Below, one piece after another: positions 1-8,485 of a stretch of 64,000 bases of DNA. The stretch covers positions 496,001 to 560,000 of the forward strand of contig NZ_CP013200.1 of NCBI RefSeq assembly GCF_001445575.1, given 5' to 3'. How positions within the stretch are numbered: position 1 is the stretch's first letter; each line of letters opens with the position of its first letter. Made by a program: the position numbers and the translations under genes. Source of the stretch: Arthrobacter alpinus. Lineage in GTDB: Bacteria; Actinomycetota; Actinomycetes; Actinomycetales; Micrococcaceae. Under the pieces are notes generated by a model, which saw only the letters and a list, made by a program, of their open reading frames with translations, did no database searches and was not told where the DNA came from.

Positions 1-149
1 AGTTCCACCAGCGACTTGGCTGTTTCAATCTCCACGAGGACCTCATTGACGGCGACAACATCGCCCAACTTGACCTTCCAGGAGACGATCTCGGCCTCTG
101 TCAGGCCTTCGCCGACGTCGGGCAGCTTGAAGAAGTTCAGGGTAGACAT
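1..149 (-). CDS. 2-oxoacid dehydrogenase E2 (dihydrolipoyl acyltransferase), N-terminus only
   Basis: This is the first 49 codons of the E2 core subunit; the gene runs off the left edge. The translation starts [20 protein letters not shown] and continues to the lipoyl-attachment motif ETAKSLVEL, whose lysine (about residue 45) would carry lipoic acid. GEGLTEAEI followed by E-T-AK-S is typical of E2 lipoyl domains in pyruvate and branched-chain 2-oxoacid dehydrogenases. It lies 11 nt downstream of the E1-beta stop on the same strand, so the order is E1-alpha, E1-beta, E2 in one operon. Substrate cannot be decided from this fragment. Actinobacteria commonly use an AceE-type E1 for pyruvate, which makes a branched-chain 2-oxoacid role somewhat more likely (inference). 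Confidence 0.92.
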   Translation of the reverse strand, partial: MSTLNFFKLPDVGEGLTEAEIVSWKVKLGDVVAVNEVLVEIETAKSLVE

Positions 150-160
150 GGTGGGCCTTC

Positions 161-1135
161 CTAGTATGCGAAGGCGCGTTCCAACGCCTCCAGCATGCGG
201 TCAATGTCCGGCAGGTAGTGCTCTTCCACGCGGGCTATGGGGTAGGGCATGTGGAATCCACCGACGCGGATGGCCGGAGCCTCCAACGAGTAGAAGCAGC
301 GTTCGCTGATGCGCGAGGCGATTTCGCCGCCAATACCGCCGAAGGTGGGGGCCTCGTGGGCCACTACCAAGCGTCCGGTCTTGTTGACGGAGGCTTCAAC
401 GGTGTCAAAGTCAATCGGTGAGATGGAACGCAGGTCAATGACTTCCACGCTGTGCCCATCTTCGGCAGCGGCATTGGCAGCTGCCAAAGCCACCGGCACC
501 AGTGGACCGTAAGCAACCAAGGTCGCATCAGTACCTTCACGCACCACATGGGCTTTGAAGGGATCTCCCGGGCTGTTCTCGGTGTCCACTTCACCCTTGG
601 ACCAGTAGCGGCGCTTGGGTTCAAAGACGATCACGGGATCTTTGCACTCAACGGCTTGCTGGATCATCCAGTAGGCGTCGTTGGCGTTGGACGGGGTGAT
701 GATGCGCAGTCCTGCCGTGTGGGCAAAGAGAGCTTCCGGGGATTCGGAGTGGTGCTCGATGGAGCCGATGCCGCCGCCGTAGGGAATGCGGATGACCACA
801 GGGGCGCTGAGCTGACCGTCGGAGCGGGTGCGGATCTTGGCCAACTGTGTGGTGATCTGGTTGAAGGCCGGGAACACAAAGCCGTCGAACTGAATCTCGC
901 AGATGGGGCGGTGCCCGCGCAGAGCCATGCCCAGCGCCGTACCGATAATGCCGGATTCGGCCAGCGGGGTGTCCATGACACGGTGGGCGCCAAATTCCTT
1001 TTGCAGGCCTTCGGTAATGCGGTAAACGCCGCCGAGAGCGCCAATATCCTCTCCCATGAGGAAGCTTTTGGGATCCTTGCTCAGCGTTGCTCGGAGGCCT
1101 TCATTGATGGCTTTGGCCATGGTCATTGTGCTCAT
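161..1135 (-). CDS. bkdB: 2-oxoacid dehydrogenase E1 component, beta subunit
   Basis: The 324-residue protein is full length for the E1-beta (transketolase-like pyrimidine-binding plus C-terminal) family. Visible marks are [17 protein letters not shown] near residue 30, [19 protein letters not shown] with the conserved glutamate that activates thiamine diphosphate, and [18 protein letters not shown] around residue 120. Together with E1-alpha it decarboxylates a 2-oxoacid and reductively acylates the E2 lipoyl arm. Its ATG overlaps the E1-alpha stop by 4 nt (ATGA), implying translational coupling and a stoichiometric heterotetramer. The family covers both pyruvate and branched-chain 2-oxoacid (Bkd) enzymes; the symbol reflects my preference for Bkd, not proof. 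Confidence 0.93.
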   Translation of the reverse strand: MSTMTMAKAINEGLRATLSKDPKSFLMGEDIGALGGVYRITEGLQKEFGAHRVMDTPLAESGIIGTALGMALRGHRPICEIQFDGFVFPAFNQITTQLAKIRTRSDGQLSAPVVIRIPYGGGIGSIEHHSESPEALFAHTAGLRIITPSNANDAYWMIQQAVECKDPVIVFEPKRRYWSKGEVDTENSPGDPFKAHVVREGTDATLVAYGPLVPVALAAANAAAEDGHSVEVIDLRSISPIDFDTVEASVNKTGRLVVAHEAPTFGGIGGEIASRISERCFYSLEAPAIRVGGFHMPYPIARVEEHYLPDIDRMLEALERAFAY

Positions 1136-2412
1136 GCGGCACCGCCTTGTCCGTTTTCAGTGTCAACGTCAGCAAAGGACGCCTCATAGTTTTCAAACCA
1201 GGCCAATTCCTCGGCCACGAGCGGGTGAGTCTCGGCGTAAACCGTGGCGAACTTGTGGCGTATATCCGCGCCACCCAACGCCAGCGTGACGCGGCGTACA
1301 TGGGCAGCCAGCTCGTCGCCGTCGTTCTTCACTTGTTCGAAGAAGGCGTCATCCGCCAAGTTCTCGGCGCGCAGGTAGGTTTCCAGACGTGCCAGCGGAT
1401 CCCGTGTTTTCCACAGCTCCTCTTCGGCACCCATCCGGTACTTGGTGGGATCATCCGCCGTGGTGTGCGCGCCCACGCGGTAGGTGGAGGCCTCGATGAA
1501 TACAGGGCCATGGCCGTTACGGGCGTGATCGAGCGCCCACTGGGTCACGGCGTACACGGCCAAAACGTCATTGCCGTCAACGCGAATACCGGGAATCCCG
1601 TACCCTGCGGCACGGTTGACCAGCGGAACCTTGGACTGAACTTCAAACGGGACGGAGATGGCCCAGTTGTTGTTCTGGCAGAAGAACACCACGGGGGCGT
1701 CGTAGGAAGCGGCGAAGACCATGGACTCGTGGACGTCCCCCTCGCTGCTGGCCCCGTCACCAAAGTAAGCCACGACGGCGGCCGGCTCGGTGGTGGGATC
1801 GGCCACCAGATCGCGTGAGATCCCCATGGCATAGCCCACGGCGTGCAACGTCTGCGCGGCCAAGACCAGCGTGTAGAGGTGGAAGTTGGTCTCGCGAGGG
1901 TCCCAGCCACCATTGGTAATGCCACGGAAAAGCTTAAGCAGATCCGCCAAATCCAAGCCACGCGTCAAGGCCACGCCGTGTTCACGGTAGGTGGGGAACG
2001 CGTAGTCGGCCTTCTTCATGGCACTGCCGGAACCAATTTGAGCAGCTTCCTGACCAATGACAGGGACCCACATCGCGAGTTCGCCTTGGCGCTGAAGTGC
2101 TGTGGCCTCGGTGTCGAAGCGACGCACAGTAGCCATATCGCGGTAGAAACCACGCACAACATCCGGGTCCAGCTTGTCTATGTAGGGGCTGAAGGTGGCA
2201 TCGTGATGGGTGCCGCCATGCTCATCAAGGAGCTGGACCGCCTCCTCGGGGCCAACTCCGGTGTTGCGCAGCACGCCTGCGGATTCCCCTGCTGGGATCG
2301 GCGGCTGATTACCCGCCTGCGGGTTACCTACTTGGTTACCTGCCTGCGGGCGCGGCGATACCTGAGCACCTGATCCTGATGTGCCTGTGTCAGCTTGCTG
2401 GGCGGCGCCCAT
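1132..2412 (-). CDS. bkdA: 2-oxoacid dehydrogenase E1 component, alpha subunit
   Basis: The 426-residue protein carries the thiamine-diphosphate motif GDGASSEGD ending in QNNNWAIS, and the phosphorylation-loop-like segment TYRVGAHTTADDPTKYR near residue 330. This is the E1-alpha half of a pyruvate or branched-chain 2-oxoacid dehydrogenase. The first 60 or so residues are an unusual Gly/Gln/Asn/Pro-rich extension containing a short repeat (AGNQ...PQAGNQ) before the conserved domain starts near FSPYIDKLDP. The ATG at 2412 has a good GAGGAG ribosome-binding site 6 nt upstream, so the extension is probably translated. It is the first gene of the operon and lies behind the 42-bp dyad at 2475-2516. 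Confidence 0.93.
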   Translation of the reverse strand: MGAAQQADTGTSGSGAQVSPRPQAGNQVGNPQAGNQPPIPAGESAGVLRNTGVGPEEAVQLLDEHGGTHHDATFSPYIDKLDPDVVRGFYRDMATVRRFDTEATALQRQGELAMWVPVIGQEAAQIGSGSAMKKADYAFPTYREHGVALTRGLDLADLLKLFRGITNGGWDPRETNFHLYTLVLAAQTLHAVGYAMGISRDLVADPTTEPAAVVAYFGDGASSEGDVHESMVFAASYDAPVVFFCQNNNWAISVPFEVQSKVPLVNRAAGYGIPGIRVDGNDVLAVYAVTQWALDHARNGHGPVFIEASTYRVGAHTTADDPTKYRMGAEEELWKTRDPLARLETYLRAENLADDAFFEQVKNDGDELAAHVRRVTLALGGADIRHKFATVYAETHPLVAEELAWFENYEASFADVDTENGQGGAA

Positions 2413-2474
2413 GCTGTCTCCTCGTCTGCCGAATCCCGGGGCTTCAAATGCCCCGTCACGACTCGTTGGTGCCG

Positions 2475-2516
2475 ATATATGCCGCCTTCGGAATGCATTC
2501 CGCGGTGTGCATATAT
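2475..2516. promoter_or_regulatory. 42-bp three-part dyad upstream of the E1-E2 operon (putative operator)
   Basis: A perfect 14-bp palindrome CGGAATGCATTCCG sits at 2489-2502. It is flanked by ATATATGC (2475-2482) and GCATATAT (2509-2516), which are exact reverse complements about the same centre (2495.5). The element lies 63 nt upstream of the E1-alpha start codon, in the only intergenic region that can hold the operon promoter. This nested symmetry suits a regulator binding as a dimer or higher oligomer, for example of the Lrp/AsnC family, but no regulator gene is adjacent and the identity is inference. Confidence 0.6.
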
Positions 2517-2576
2517 ATACGTTTTCGATTTACAACTGTATCGGTACAGCCCGGCAAATACTGCCTTTGTTAACCG

Positions 2577-3704
2577 CTAGGAACGCCGTGGCTCTTTTGT
2601 ATAGGACGCACAGATTTCAAGGAACCGACTATTCGCCGCCACCTCACCAATGCTGACCCGGACGCCGTCATCGCCAAAAGCACGCAAGGAGAGCGCCTGA
2701 CTTTGCGCCAGAGCGGCAAACTCTTGGGTGTTGCGTCCTAACGGCAGCCACACAAAGTTGCCTTGGGCATCAGGAATGTCCCAGCCCAGATCTTTTAGGC
2801 CAGCCATGACACGGTCACGTTCATCAACCAGACTTTGTACTCTTTCCACAACCTGGCTGTAGTTTTCCATCGACGCAATAGCGGCCGATTCGCCAATTCC
2901 AGAGACGGCGAATGGTGTTGCTGCCGCGCGCACATACTGGGTGATCTCTGGCTGCGATAGGGAGTAGCCAACGCGCAAGCCAGCCAGTCCATGCGCCTTG
3001 GAGAATGTCCGCAGGACCATGACGTTGGGGTATTTGCGGTAGAGATCCACACCATTGACGGCGTCGCCTGCACGCACAAATTCTTGGTAGGCCTCATCAA
3101 TAACAATGACCACGTCGCGTGGAACGCTGAGGATAAAATCTTCGGTTTCCACGGCGCCCAAGGCAGGGCCGGTGGGGTTATTTGGGGTGCACAGCAGCAC
3201 TACCTTCGTTTTGTCCGTGACAGCGGCGGCCATGGCGGGCAGATCGTGGCTGCCATCTTCGCGCACCGGAACCTGCACGCTTTTGGCGCCGGCAAGACCA
3301 ACACAGATGGGGTAGGCCTCGAAGGAACGCCACGCGTAGATGACCTCGTCCTGCACACCGTTGTCATTCTGGCCTGCGAAAGCCGCCAGAATCTGGTTCA
3401 GTGCCCCTAGACTTCCTGCGCCCGGGACAATGTCAGCAGCCGGAACGTCGAGGAACTCGCCGAGGGCTGCGCACAAGCGGGTGCTGCCCGCGTCCGGATA
3501 GCGGTGGATGTCAGCGGCAGTGCGCAACACGTCCATGACAGCCGGTACCGGGCCCAGTGGGTTCTCGTTAGATGAGAGCTTAAAACTTTCCAGACCGGGG
3601 ACATCCACCGGGGGTTTCCCCGCAACATACTTGGGCAGGCGGCCAACTGCCGGACGGGGCTGCACAACTGAATCGGCATCGGCGGGAATAGAAGTCTCGG
3701 TCAT
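2577..3704 (-). CDS. Histidinol-phosphate / aromatic amino acid aminotransferase (HisC family)
   Basis: The 375-residue protein is a fold-type I PLP aminotransferase of the HisC family. Seen are KLSSNENPLGP near residue 43, PNNPTGPALG near residue 175, VIDEAYQEF, and TFSKAHGLAGLRVGY with the PLP lysine near residue 235. The family interconverts histidinol phosphate and imidazole-acetol phosphate, or transaminates aromatic 2-oxoacids; actinobacteria often keep a second HisC-like copy for phenylalanine/tyrosine. It lies apart from any his genes and ends 164 nt before the 2-oxoacid dehydrogenase operon, which fits an amino-acid transaminase feeding or independent of that pathway. The ATG at 3704 has only a weak ribosome-binding site. 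Confidence 0.88.
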   Translation of the reverse strand: MTETSIPADADSVVQPRPAVGRLPKYVAGKPPVDVPGLESFKLSSNENPLGPVPAVMDVLRTAADIHRYPDAGSTRLCAALGEFLDVPAADIVPGAGSLGALNQILAAFAGQNDNGVQDEVIYAWRSFEAYPICVGLAGAKSVQVPVREDGSHDLPAMAAAVTDKTKVVLLCTPNNPTGPALGAVETEDFILSVPRDVVIVIDEAYQEFVRAGDAVNGVDLYRKYPNVMVLRTFSKAHGLAGLRVGYSLSQPEITQYVRAAATPFAVSGIGESAAIASMENYSQVVERVQSLVDERDRVMAGLKDLGWDIPDAQGNFVWLPLGRNTQEFAALAQSQALSLRAFGDDGVRVSIGEVAANSRFLEICASYTKEPRRS

Positions 3705-3713
3705 GGACTAAGC

Positions 3714-3880
3714 CTAATGGCCGAGGGGCCACGGGCGAGCGAAGCGAGGCCGGGGAGGACATTAGGCGCTAATGGCCGAGGGACCACGGGCGGGGGGCCA
3801 CGCCCGCGAGGGACCCGCCGAGAGCTTGCGAACGGCGGGAGCGGGTGGGGAGAAGCGAGGCCGGGGAGGACATCAGGCGC
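3714..3880. repeat. GC-rich intergenic repeat cluster
   Basis: Two motifs recur in this gap between divergent genes. The first, about 24 bp beginning CTAATGGCCGAGGG, is at 3714-3737 and 3769-3792 with one mismatch. The second, 29 bp beginning GAAGCGAGGCCGGGGAGGAC, is at 3741-3769 and 3852-3880 with one mismatch. Short GC-rich inverted repeats (for example CCCGCCG with CGGCGGG) lie between them. It looks like a dispersed palindromic repeat; no convincing gene is present. Confidence 0.6.
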
Positions 3881-3949
3881 GCAGGGGAAGTCGTTGAGTC
3901 TTGCTTTACAGCAGTGCCCTCCGTGGCTGGACTGTGGAACTATGGAGCC

Positions 3950-4378
3950 ATGCGAAGAATTGTCATTCAAATAGTGCTCAACGCGGTTGCCCTGTGGATT
4001 GCCAGCTGGATCTTACCTGGCATGAACATTGCGTCCACGTCGGTTGTTAATTCCAATCTGGGGGGCCCGTCAGGTACTGCAGAAACTCTCAACACGGCCC
4101 TGGGGTATTTGTTCATCGGCCTGGTTTTTGGTGTGGTCAATGCGCTCGTGAAACCCATTGTGAAGTTACTGTCGCTGCCAGTGACCATCTTGACCTTGGG
4201 TCTGTTCACCATCGTCATCAACGCCGCCATGTTGTGGTTGACGGCCTGGGTCAGCACCTATACGCCCGTGCACTTCACTATTGACGATTTCTTCTGGACG
4301 GCAATCTTGGCCGCCCTGATCATCAGTGTCGTTTCAATGTTGACCTCCAACTTGGGAAAGTCGACGTCTCGCCGCTAG
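3950..4378 (+). CDS. Phage-holin-family (4-TM) integral membrane protein
   Basis: The 142-residue product begins MRRIVIQIVLNAVALWIASW and has four hydrophobic segments (about residues 5-22, 45-65, 75-100 and 115-133), with the conserved GVVNALVKPIVKLLSLPVTILTLG stretch split across positions about 60-85. This matches the bacterial phage_holin_4_2/YvlD-type membrane protein family, whose function is not established; the name does not imply lysis. I chose the ATG at 3950 because the protein family starts directly with the first helix, and upstream in-frame codons run into repeat sequence. The ribosome-binding site is poor. The gene is convergent with the hydrolase gene downstream. Confidence 0.8.
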   Translation: MRRIVIQIVLNAVALWIASWILPGMNIASTSVVNSNLGGPSGTAETLNTALGYLFIGLVFGVVNALVKPIVKLLSLPVTILTLGLFTIVINAAMLWLTAWVSTYTPVHFTIDDFFWTAILAALIISVVSMLTSNLGKSTSRR

Positions 4379-4420
4379 AGGTCACCGCTGACCTGCGGAC
4401 ACCGGGCCCGGACGAAACGC

Positions 4421-5980
4421 TCATGCCAGCCTTGTTGGCTTGATCGAACGCCGGGTTGGTTTTGGCATCGGAATAGGCTTAGGTGCCGGCTTGGACTGAT
4501 CCTTGACGTCCCGCCCTTGGTATACCCATTTGGTGCCAGCGACGGCCGCTCCGCCCACCCCAGCGCCCAAAATTGTCCGCAGCGTATCCCTGGACGCCTC
4601 AACGGCAGGGTTGTCAGACTGATCAAGTGCCGCAGCATCCACTAGGTAATTGTCCAAGGAGTGTGCCTGCTCAATGACCTCTCCCAAATCCCCGTCTTCC
4701 GCCATGGGTGGGCGGTGCGATGTCACCGTCACCCAGTTCGGTGCCGCTTCTGGTGGACCGTAGTCACCCGCCGTGACAATATCGTGCTCATTTTCTAGAT
4801 CCACCACAGCAATACCCTCGGGAACATCCGCGTTCCTTGCTGGCGATCCGGCAATAACAATCATCTTGACATTTACCTCGGCACGGAACGTTGGGTCTGC
4901 CGCAGCCGCGGCAGCGTGAATGCCGCCGCCGCTGTGTCCGGTGAGAAGCACATCTTCCCCGGGCAGCGCACCCGAGGCTCGCAATGCTTCTTTAATAAGT
5001 TGCTGCACCACCACTTCCTGCTGCTCAAACGCTTCTCGTTGGGCCGCTGTTAACCCTTCCATGTTGCCTTCCATGTCAAAGGGGTTTGTACTGTCCACCG
5101 TGGACCAATCCTCGGTTCCCGGCAGATGGACCACCCACACATTGCTTCCATCAGGACGTTCGATCCGAACCACACCGATGGACCCTGGCGGATACTTGTA
5201 AGCATCGCTGCTGCCAGCCAAGAGACCCTCAATGCTGGCCCGGAGCTTCCAAGAAGTACCCTCAGCGGAGGAAGCATGACCGGGAGGGAAATATGGTTCC
5301 TCGGGATCCCATTCCTGCGCAGGAACTGCACGTACTGCCACCTTTCCCGGCTGGGCCAACCCCGCTTCGTCGAAGAATTTCCTCAGGACAACGGCCGGGA
5401 TGACTCCTGGCTGTCCCTGCCTGCGGATCTGGGACAGAAGATAGGCCATCGCGTATCCAGGCCCCAACAGGCCGGCCGCATAGCCACCGCCGTTGTTGAG
5501 AATCTTCTCCATCACGTCACGCAGCCCGGCCCCTGGCTGACGCAGTAGAGCTGACACATCGGCTGCTACCCCCAAGGGAGCGAAGGGGCCCAAGCTCCAG
5601 GCATTCAGTCCCTGGCGCAGAGCGTCAATCCTGCCCATGCGCGCCACGACGGCAACATTGTGTGCTTCTGCAGCTTCATAGTTCGCCTTGGCCAATTGTG
5701 CCTTCCGGGCGAGCGCGGCGATGTCTACTTGTGCCCGGCCAGCAGTCCACACCGAATTGCGTAGGGCATCGACGGGTCCATAGGGATACGGCAGGGCCGC
5801 TGTTGTGACCCCCACCAACCAGGCCCATTCCGCTTGCAGACTATTCACGAGCGGGATCATGAGATGCGCCAAACTGCCCAAGTGGTCTCCGACTCCGGCG
5901 ATCTCCGCCAAGGTGTAGCTGATGGACCCGACCCCACCCTCAATGGAAAACGTGGTGGAATCCCCTTCTTGGTCGCTCAT
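4421..5980 (-). CDS. Lipase-like alpha/beta hydrolase, putative partner of a WXG100-like protein
   Basis: The 519-residue protein has a helical N-terminal half (about residues 1-170, with many Ala and a HNVAVVARMGRIDALRQG segment) followed by an alpha/beta-hydrolase-like half. The nucleophile elbow is GHSGGG near residue 360; candidate acid and His are in VDLENEHDIV and in SHRPP or EQAHSLDN. No signal peptide is visible. The tail is Pro/Lys/Arg-rich. The ATG at 5980 has GGGAGGGTGGGAGC upstream. An in-frame GTG at 6082 overlaps the upstream stop (TAGTG) and would add 34 residues; I cannot exclude it. The upstream gene encodes a WXG100-like protein, so the pair resembles a type VII secretion substrate with its helper (inference). 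Substrate unknown. Confidence 0.72.
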   Translation of the reverse strand: MSDQEGDSTTFSIEGGVGSISYTLAEIAGVGDHLGSLAHLMIPLVNSLQAEWAWLVGVTTAALPYPYGPVDALRNSVWTAGRAQVDIAALARKAQLAKANYEAAEAHNVAVVARMGRIDALRQGLNAWSLGPFAPLGVAADVSALLRQPGAGLRDVMEKILNNGGGYAAGLLGPGYAMAYLLSQIRRQGQPGVIPAVVLRKFFDEAGLAQPGKVAVRAVPAQEWDPEEPYFPPGHASSAEGTSWKLRASIEGLLAGSSDAYKYPPGSIGVVRIERPDGSNVWVVHLPGTEDWSTVDSTNPFDMEGNMEGLTAAQREAFEQQEVVVQQLIKEALRASGALPGEDVLLTGHSGGGIHAAAAAADPTFRAEVNVKMIVIAGSPARNADVPEGIAVVDLENEHDIVTAGDYGPPEAAPNWVTVTSHRPPMAEDGDLGEVIEQAHSLDNYLVDAAALDQSDNPAVEASRDTLRTILGAGVGGAAVAGTKWVYQGRDVKDQSKPAPKPIPMPKPTRRSIKPTRLA

Positions 5981-6081
5981 GCTCCCACCCTCCCCGCCGT
6001 AAAGTTCACCGTTGCACTGCGCCGGTGAATCACGCACCTGCACCCCGACTGCCACCGAACCACCCTCGATGTCTAGGCCCA

Positions 6082-6606
6082 CTACCCTCCACTGCTCGGG
6101 ATGAACGCCCAGCCACCCCCGGCGTTCCCCGTGCCATACCCTGGTGCGAAGCCGGCAATACCGGCTCCGGCGGACCCGGCGCCTGCACCGCTGAACCCTG
6201 GGCCAAACCCAGGTCCCAACCCTCCGGCAAACCACGGAGCCCGCTGCCCTGGAAGGTCGGGGTTGAGGCAAACGTCCGGGCTGCTGCCCGCAGCGAATCC
6301 GTAGGCACTAACTGCATTGGCTGCGCTGTCAATGGCCCGAACCACAGCCAGCATTGCCGCATCTCGGGCTGATAATTCCTCCCGGAAAGCCGTTGCGGCA
6401 GGAGATTTCCAGTCCAGCAGAGCCACTTGTCCCAGCTGTAGCCGCAATGCCTGCATTTCTTGTGAGATTCCAGCGAGCCGATGAGCCATGGCGAGCAGTG
6501 CCGCTGGATCCAGTCCGGCTCGCACCCCAGCTCCTAGCCCAACCCCAACTCCGCTGCCAGCCCCAAGTCCCCCAAGTCCACCGCGGAAGGATTCTGCTGC
6601 TGCCAT
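6082..6606 (-). CDS. WXG100-like protein with Gly-rich C-terminus
   Basis: The 174-residue protein has a central helical region (about residues 35-105) containing LLDWKSPAATAFREEL, which resembles the WXG turn of ESAT-6/WXG100 proteins with W-K-S in place of W-x-G, then ARDAAMLAVVRAIDSAANAV. The last 60 residues are Gly/Pro/Ala-rich (repeated GPGFGPGF, GAGAGSAGAG). The ATG at 6606 fits a GAAGGAAGG ribosome-binding site better than the GTG at 6615. It sits immediately upstream of the lipase-like gene on the same strand, 101 nt apart by the ATG start. No ESX ATPase or EccD/EccB gene is in the window. The assignment to the WXG100 superfamily is by pattern only. Confidence 0.65.
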   Translation of the reverse strand: MAAAESFRGGLGGLGAGSGVGVGLGAGVRAGLDPAALLAMAHRLAGISQEMQALRLQLGQVALLDWKSPAATAFREELSARDAAMLAVVRAIDSAANAVSAYGFAAGSSPDVCLNPDLPGQRAPWFAGGLGPGFGPGFSGAGAGSAGAGIAGFAPGYGTGNAGGGWAFIPSSGG

Positions 6607-6812
6607 GTGATGCACCGCCTTCCTTCACTATCCCCGCAGTAAACCTGCCCACGTCAGGCAGCGTTGCCCCTCAATGTCTGGCCGCTGCCGCCTGAGAAGC
6701 CAACCCTAGATCGCCTTCCAAAGGCTGCACCAGAGCCTTCCTGCGAAATGTGGCTTGTCCAGCTAGATACCCCCGCTGTGGAGGAATGGGCGGTTCATGA
6801 AAGAATTAGGCC

Positions 6813-8255
6813 ATGTCTGATTCCGCAAATGCCACAGCCCGCATCCCTTCCGGCCGCAAGTCATTGGCCGCTTCCTCCGAGCGCATCGCTTTGGGGCCCC
6901 TTGATGGCCGCTACTCCGGCGCCGTCGCACCCCTGGTTGACTACCTCTCCGAAGCAGCCCTGAACCGCGACCGCGTAGCTGTTGAAGTTGAGTGGTTCAT
7001 CCACCTGACCAGCAACAACGTACTGCCCGGCACGGAGCCGCTGACTGCAGAGCAGCAGGCAGGCCTGCGCGCCATCGTGACCGAATTTGATGCAGCCTCC
7101 GTCAAGGAACTGGCCGACATTGAAAAGGTTACGGTCCACGATGTCAAGGCTGTGGAGTACTTCATCGGCAATCGCCTCGCCGCACTGGGCCTTGATCGTC
7201 TGAAGCCGCTGGTTCACTTCGGCTGCACCAGCGAAGACATCAACAACCTCTCCTACGCCGTGGGCGTCAAGGGTGCCGTGGAGGATGCTTGGCTGCCCGC
7301 CGCACGCGCACTCGTTGCAAAGATCGCCGCCATGGCCGAGGAAAACCGCGCCGTCCCCATGCTTTCTCGCACACACGGCCAGCCCGCCACCCCCACCACT
7401 TTGGGTAAGGAATTGGCCGTGACGGCCTTTCGCCTGACCCGTCAGCTGGACCGCATTGCCAAGACCGAATTCTTGGGCAAGATCAACGGCGCCACCGGAA
7501 CCTACGCAGCCCACTACGCATCTGTGCCGGAAGCCGACTGGGAAGACGTTGCCAAGAACTTCGTTGAATCACTGGGCCTGACCTGGAACCCGCTGACCAC
7601 CCAGATCGAATCCCACGACTGGCAGGCCGAGCTCTACGCCGACATGGCACGCTTCAACCGCATTCTGCACAACCTGTGCACGGATGTGTGGAGCTACATC
7701 TCCATCGGCTACTTCGCGCAGATCCCGGTTCCGGGCGCCACGGGTTCCTCGACCATGCCGCACAAGGTCAACCCGATCCGCTTTGAAAACGCTGAAGCGA
7801 ACCTGGAGATCTCCAATGCCCTGCTGGACACTTTGGGCGCAACCCTGGTCACCAGCCGCTGGCAGCGCGACCTCACCGACTCCTCCAGCCAGCGCAACAT
7901 CGGCGTAGCCTTCGGCCACTCCCTGCTGGCCATCAACAACGTGCTGGGCGGCCTGGGTCGGCTCAACACCGCTGAAGCAGTACTGGCCGAGGACCTTGAT
8001 CACAACTGGGAGGTCCTCGCCGAGGCCATCCAGATGGTCATGCGCGCCGAGGCCATCGCCGGCGTCGAAGGCATGGCCGACCCGTACGAGCGCCTGAAGG
8101 ACCTCACGCGCGGCCACCGCGTTGATGCTGCGCGGATGCAGGAATTCGTCTCCGGACTGGGCTTGTCAGCCGGCGCGCAGGAACGCCTCCTGGCACTGAC
8201 CCCGGGCAAGTACATCGGCATCGCCGAGTCCTTGGTGGATCACCTGAACAAGTAA
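6813..8255 (+). CDS. purB: Adenylosuccinate lyase
   Basis: The 480-residue enzyme belongs to the fumarase/aspartase superfamily and matches PurB of the E. coli type. It shows the signature GSSTMPHKVNPI near residue 310, TSEDINNLSYAV near residue 137 and RTHGQPATPTTLGKE near residue 188 with the catalytic His. It makes AICAR from SAICAR and AMP from adenylosuccinate in purine synthesis. The first 20 residues (Ser/Ala-rich) are a loose leader before IALGPLDGRYSG, where the conserved sequence begins. It stands alone, divergent from the WXG-like gene, and is followed by a hairpin terminator. Confidence 0.97.
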   Translation: MSDSANATARIPSGRKSLAASSERIALGPLDGRYSGAVAPLVDYLSEAALNRDRVAVEVEWFIHLTSNNVLPGTEPLTAEQQAGLRAIVTEFDAASVKELADIEKVTVHDVKAVEYFIGNRLAALGLDRLKPLVHFGCTSEDINNLSYAVGVKGAVEDAWLPAARALVAKIAAMAEENRAVPMLSRTHGQPATPTTLGKELAVTAFRLTRQLDRIAKTEFLGKINGATGTYAAHYASVPEADWEDVAKNFVESLGLTWNPLTTQIESHDWQAELYADMARFNRILHNLCTDVWSYISIGYFAQIPVPGATGSSTMPHKVNPIRFENAEANLEISNALLDTLGATLVTSRWQRDLTDSSSQRNIGVAFGHSLLAINNVLGGLGRLNTAEAVLAEDLDHNWEVLAEAIQMVMRAEAIAGVEGMADPYERLKDLTRGHRVDAARMQEFVSGLGLSAGAQERLLALTPGKYIGIAESLVDHLNK

Positions 8256-8295
8256 GTCCCAAACCGTTCCCTTCCGGGAGCAGCTAGGGAAAGTT

Positions 8296-8346
8296 CGACG
8301 GCGGCACTCACGTTGCGTTTCAAGCGCACCCTGGGTGCCGCCGTCG
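8296..8346 (+). terminator. Hairpin downstream of purB
   Basis: CGACGGCGGCA at 8296-8306 is the exact reverse complement of TGCCGCCGTCG at 8336-8346, with additional weaker pairing inside the 29-nt loop. It begins 40 nt after the purB stop and is followed by TTCTGTTC rather than a long T tract. It is a likely, not classical, terminator. Confidence 0.6.
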
Positions 8347-8485
8347 TTCTGTTCGAGACCAACTAAAGACCTCTTGAGAGGCCGTAGTGACCTCTACGCT
8401 GCGCGGCAATCGTGGTACAAAACATGGTGTGTTATCGGCAACATTTTAGGCACAGGCACCCCGTTGGCCCGGTAAGTTTTACTGT

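Noticed and set aside
452..1189. 245-aa open frame on the plus strand
   Set aside because: It is the antisense of the E1-beta gene, whose protein has clear family motifs; the plus-strand frame is an effect of high GC content.
3950..4378. Prophage lysis gene
   Set aside because: Although called phage-holin family, the neighbours are not phage genes, and this family is common in bacterial chromosomes.
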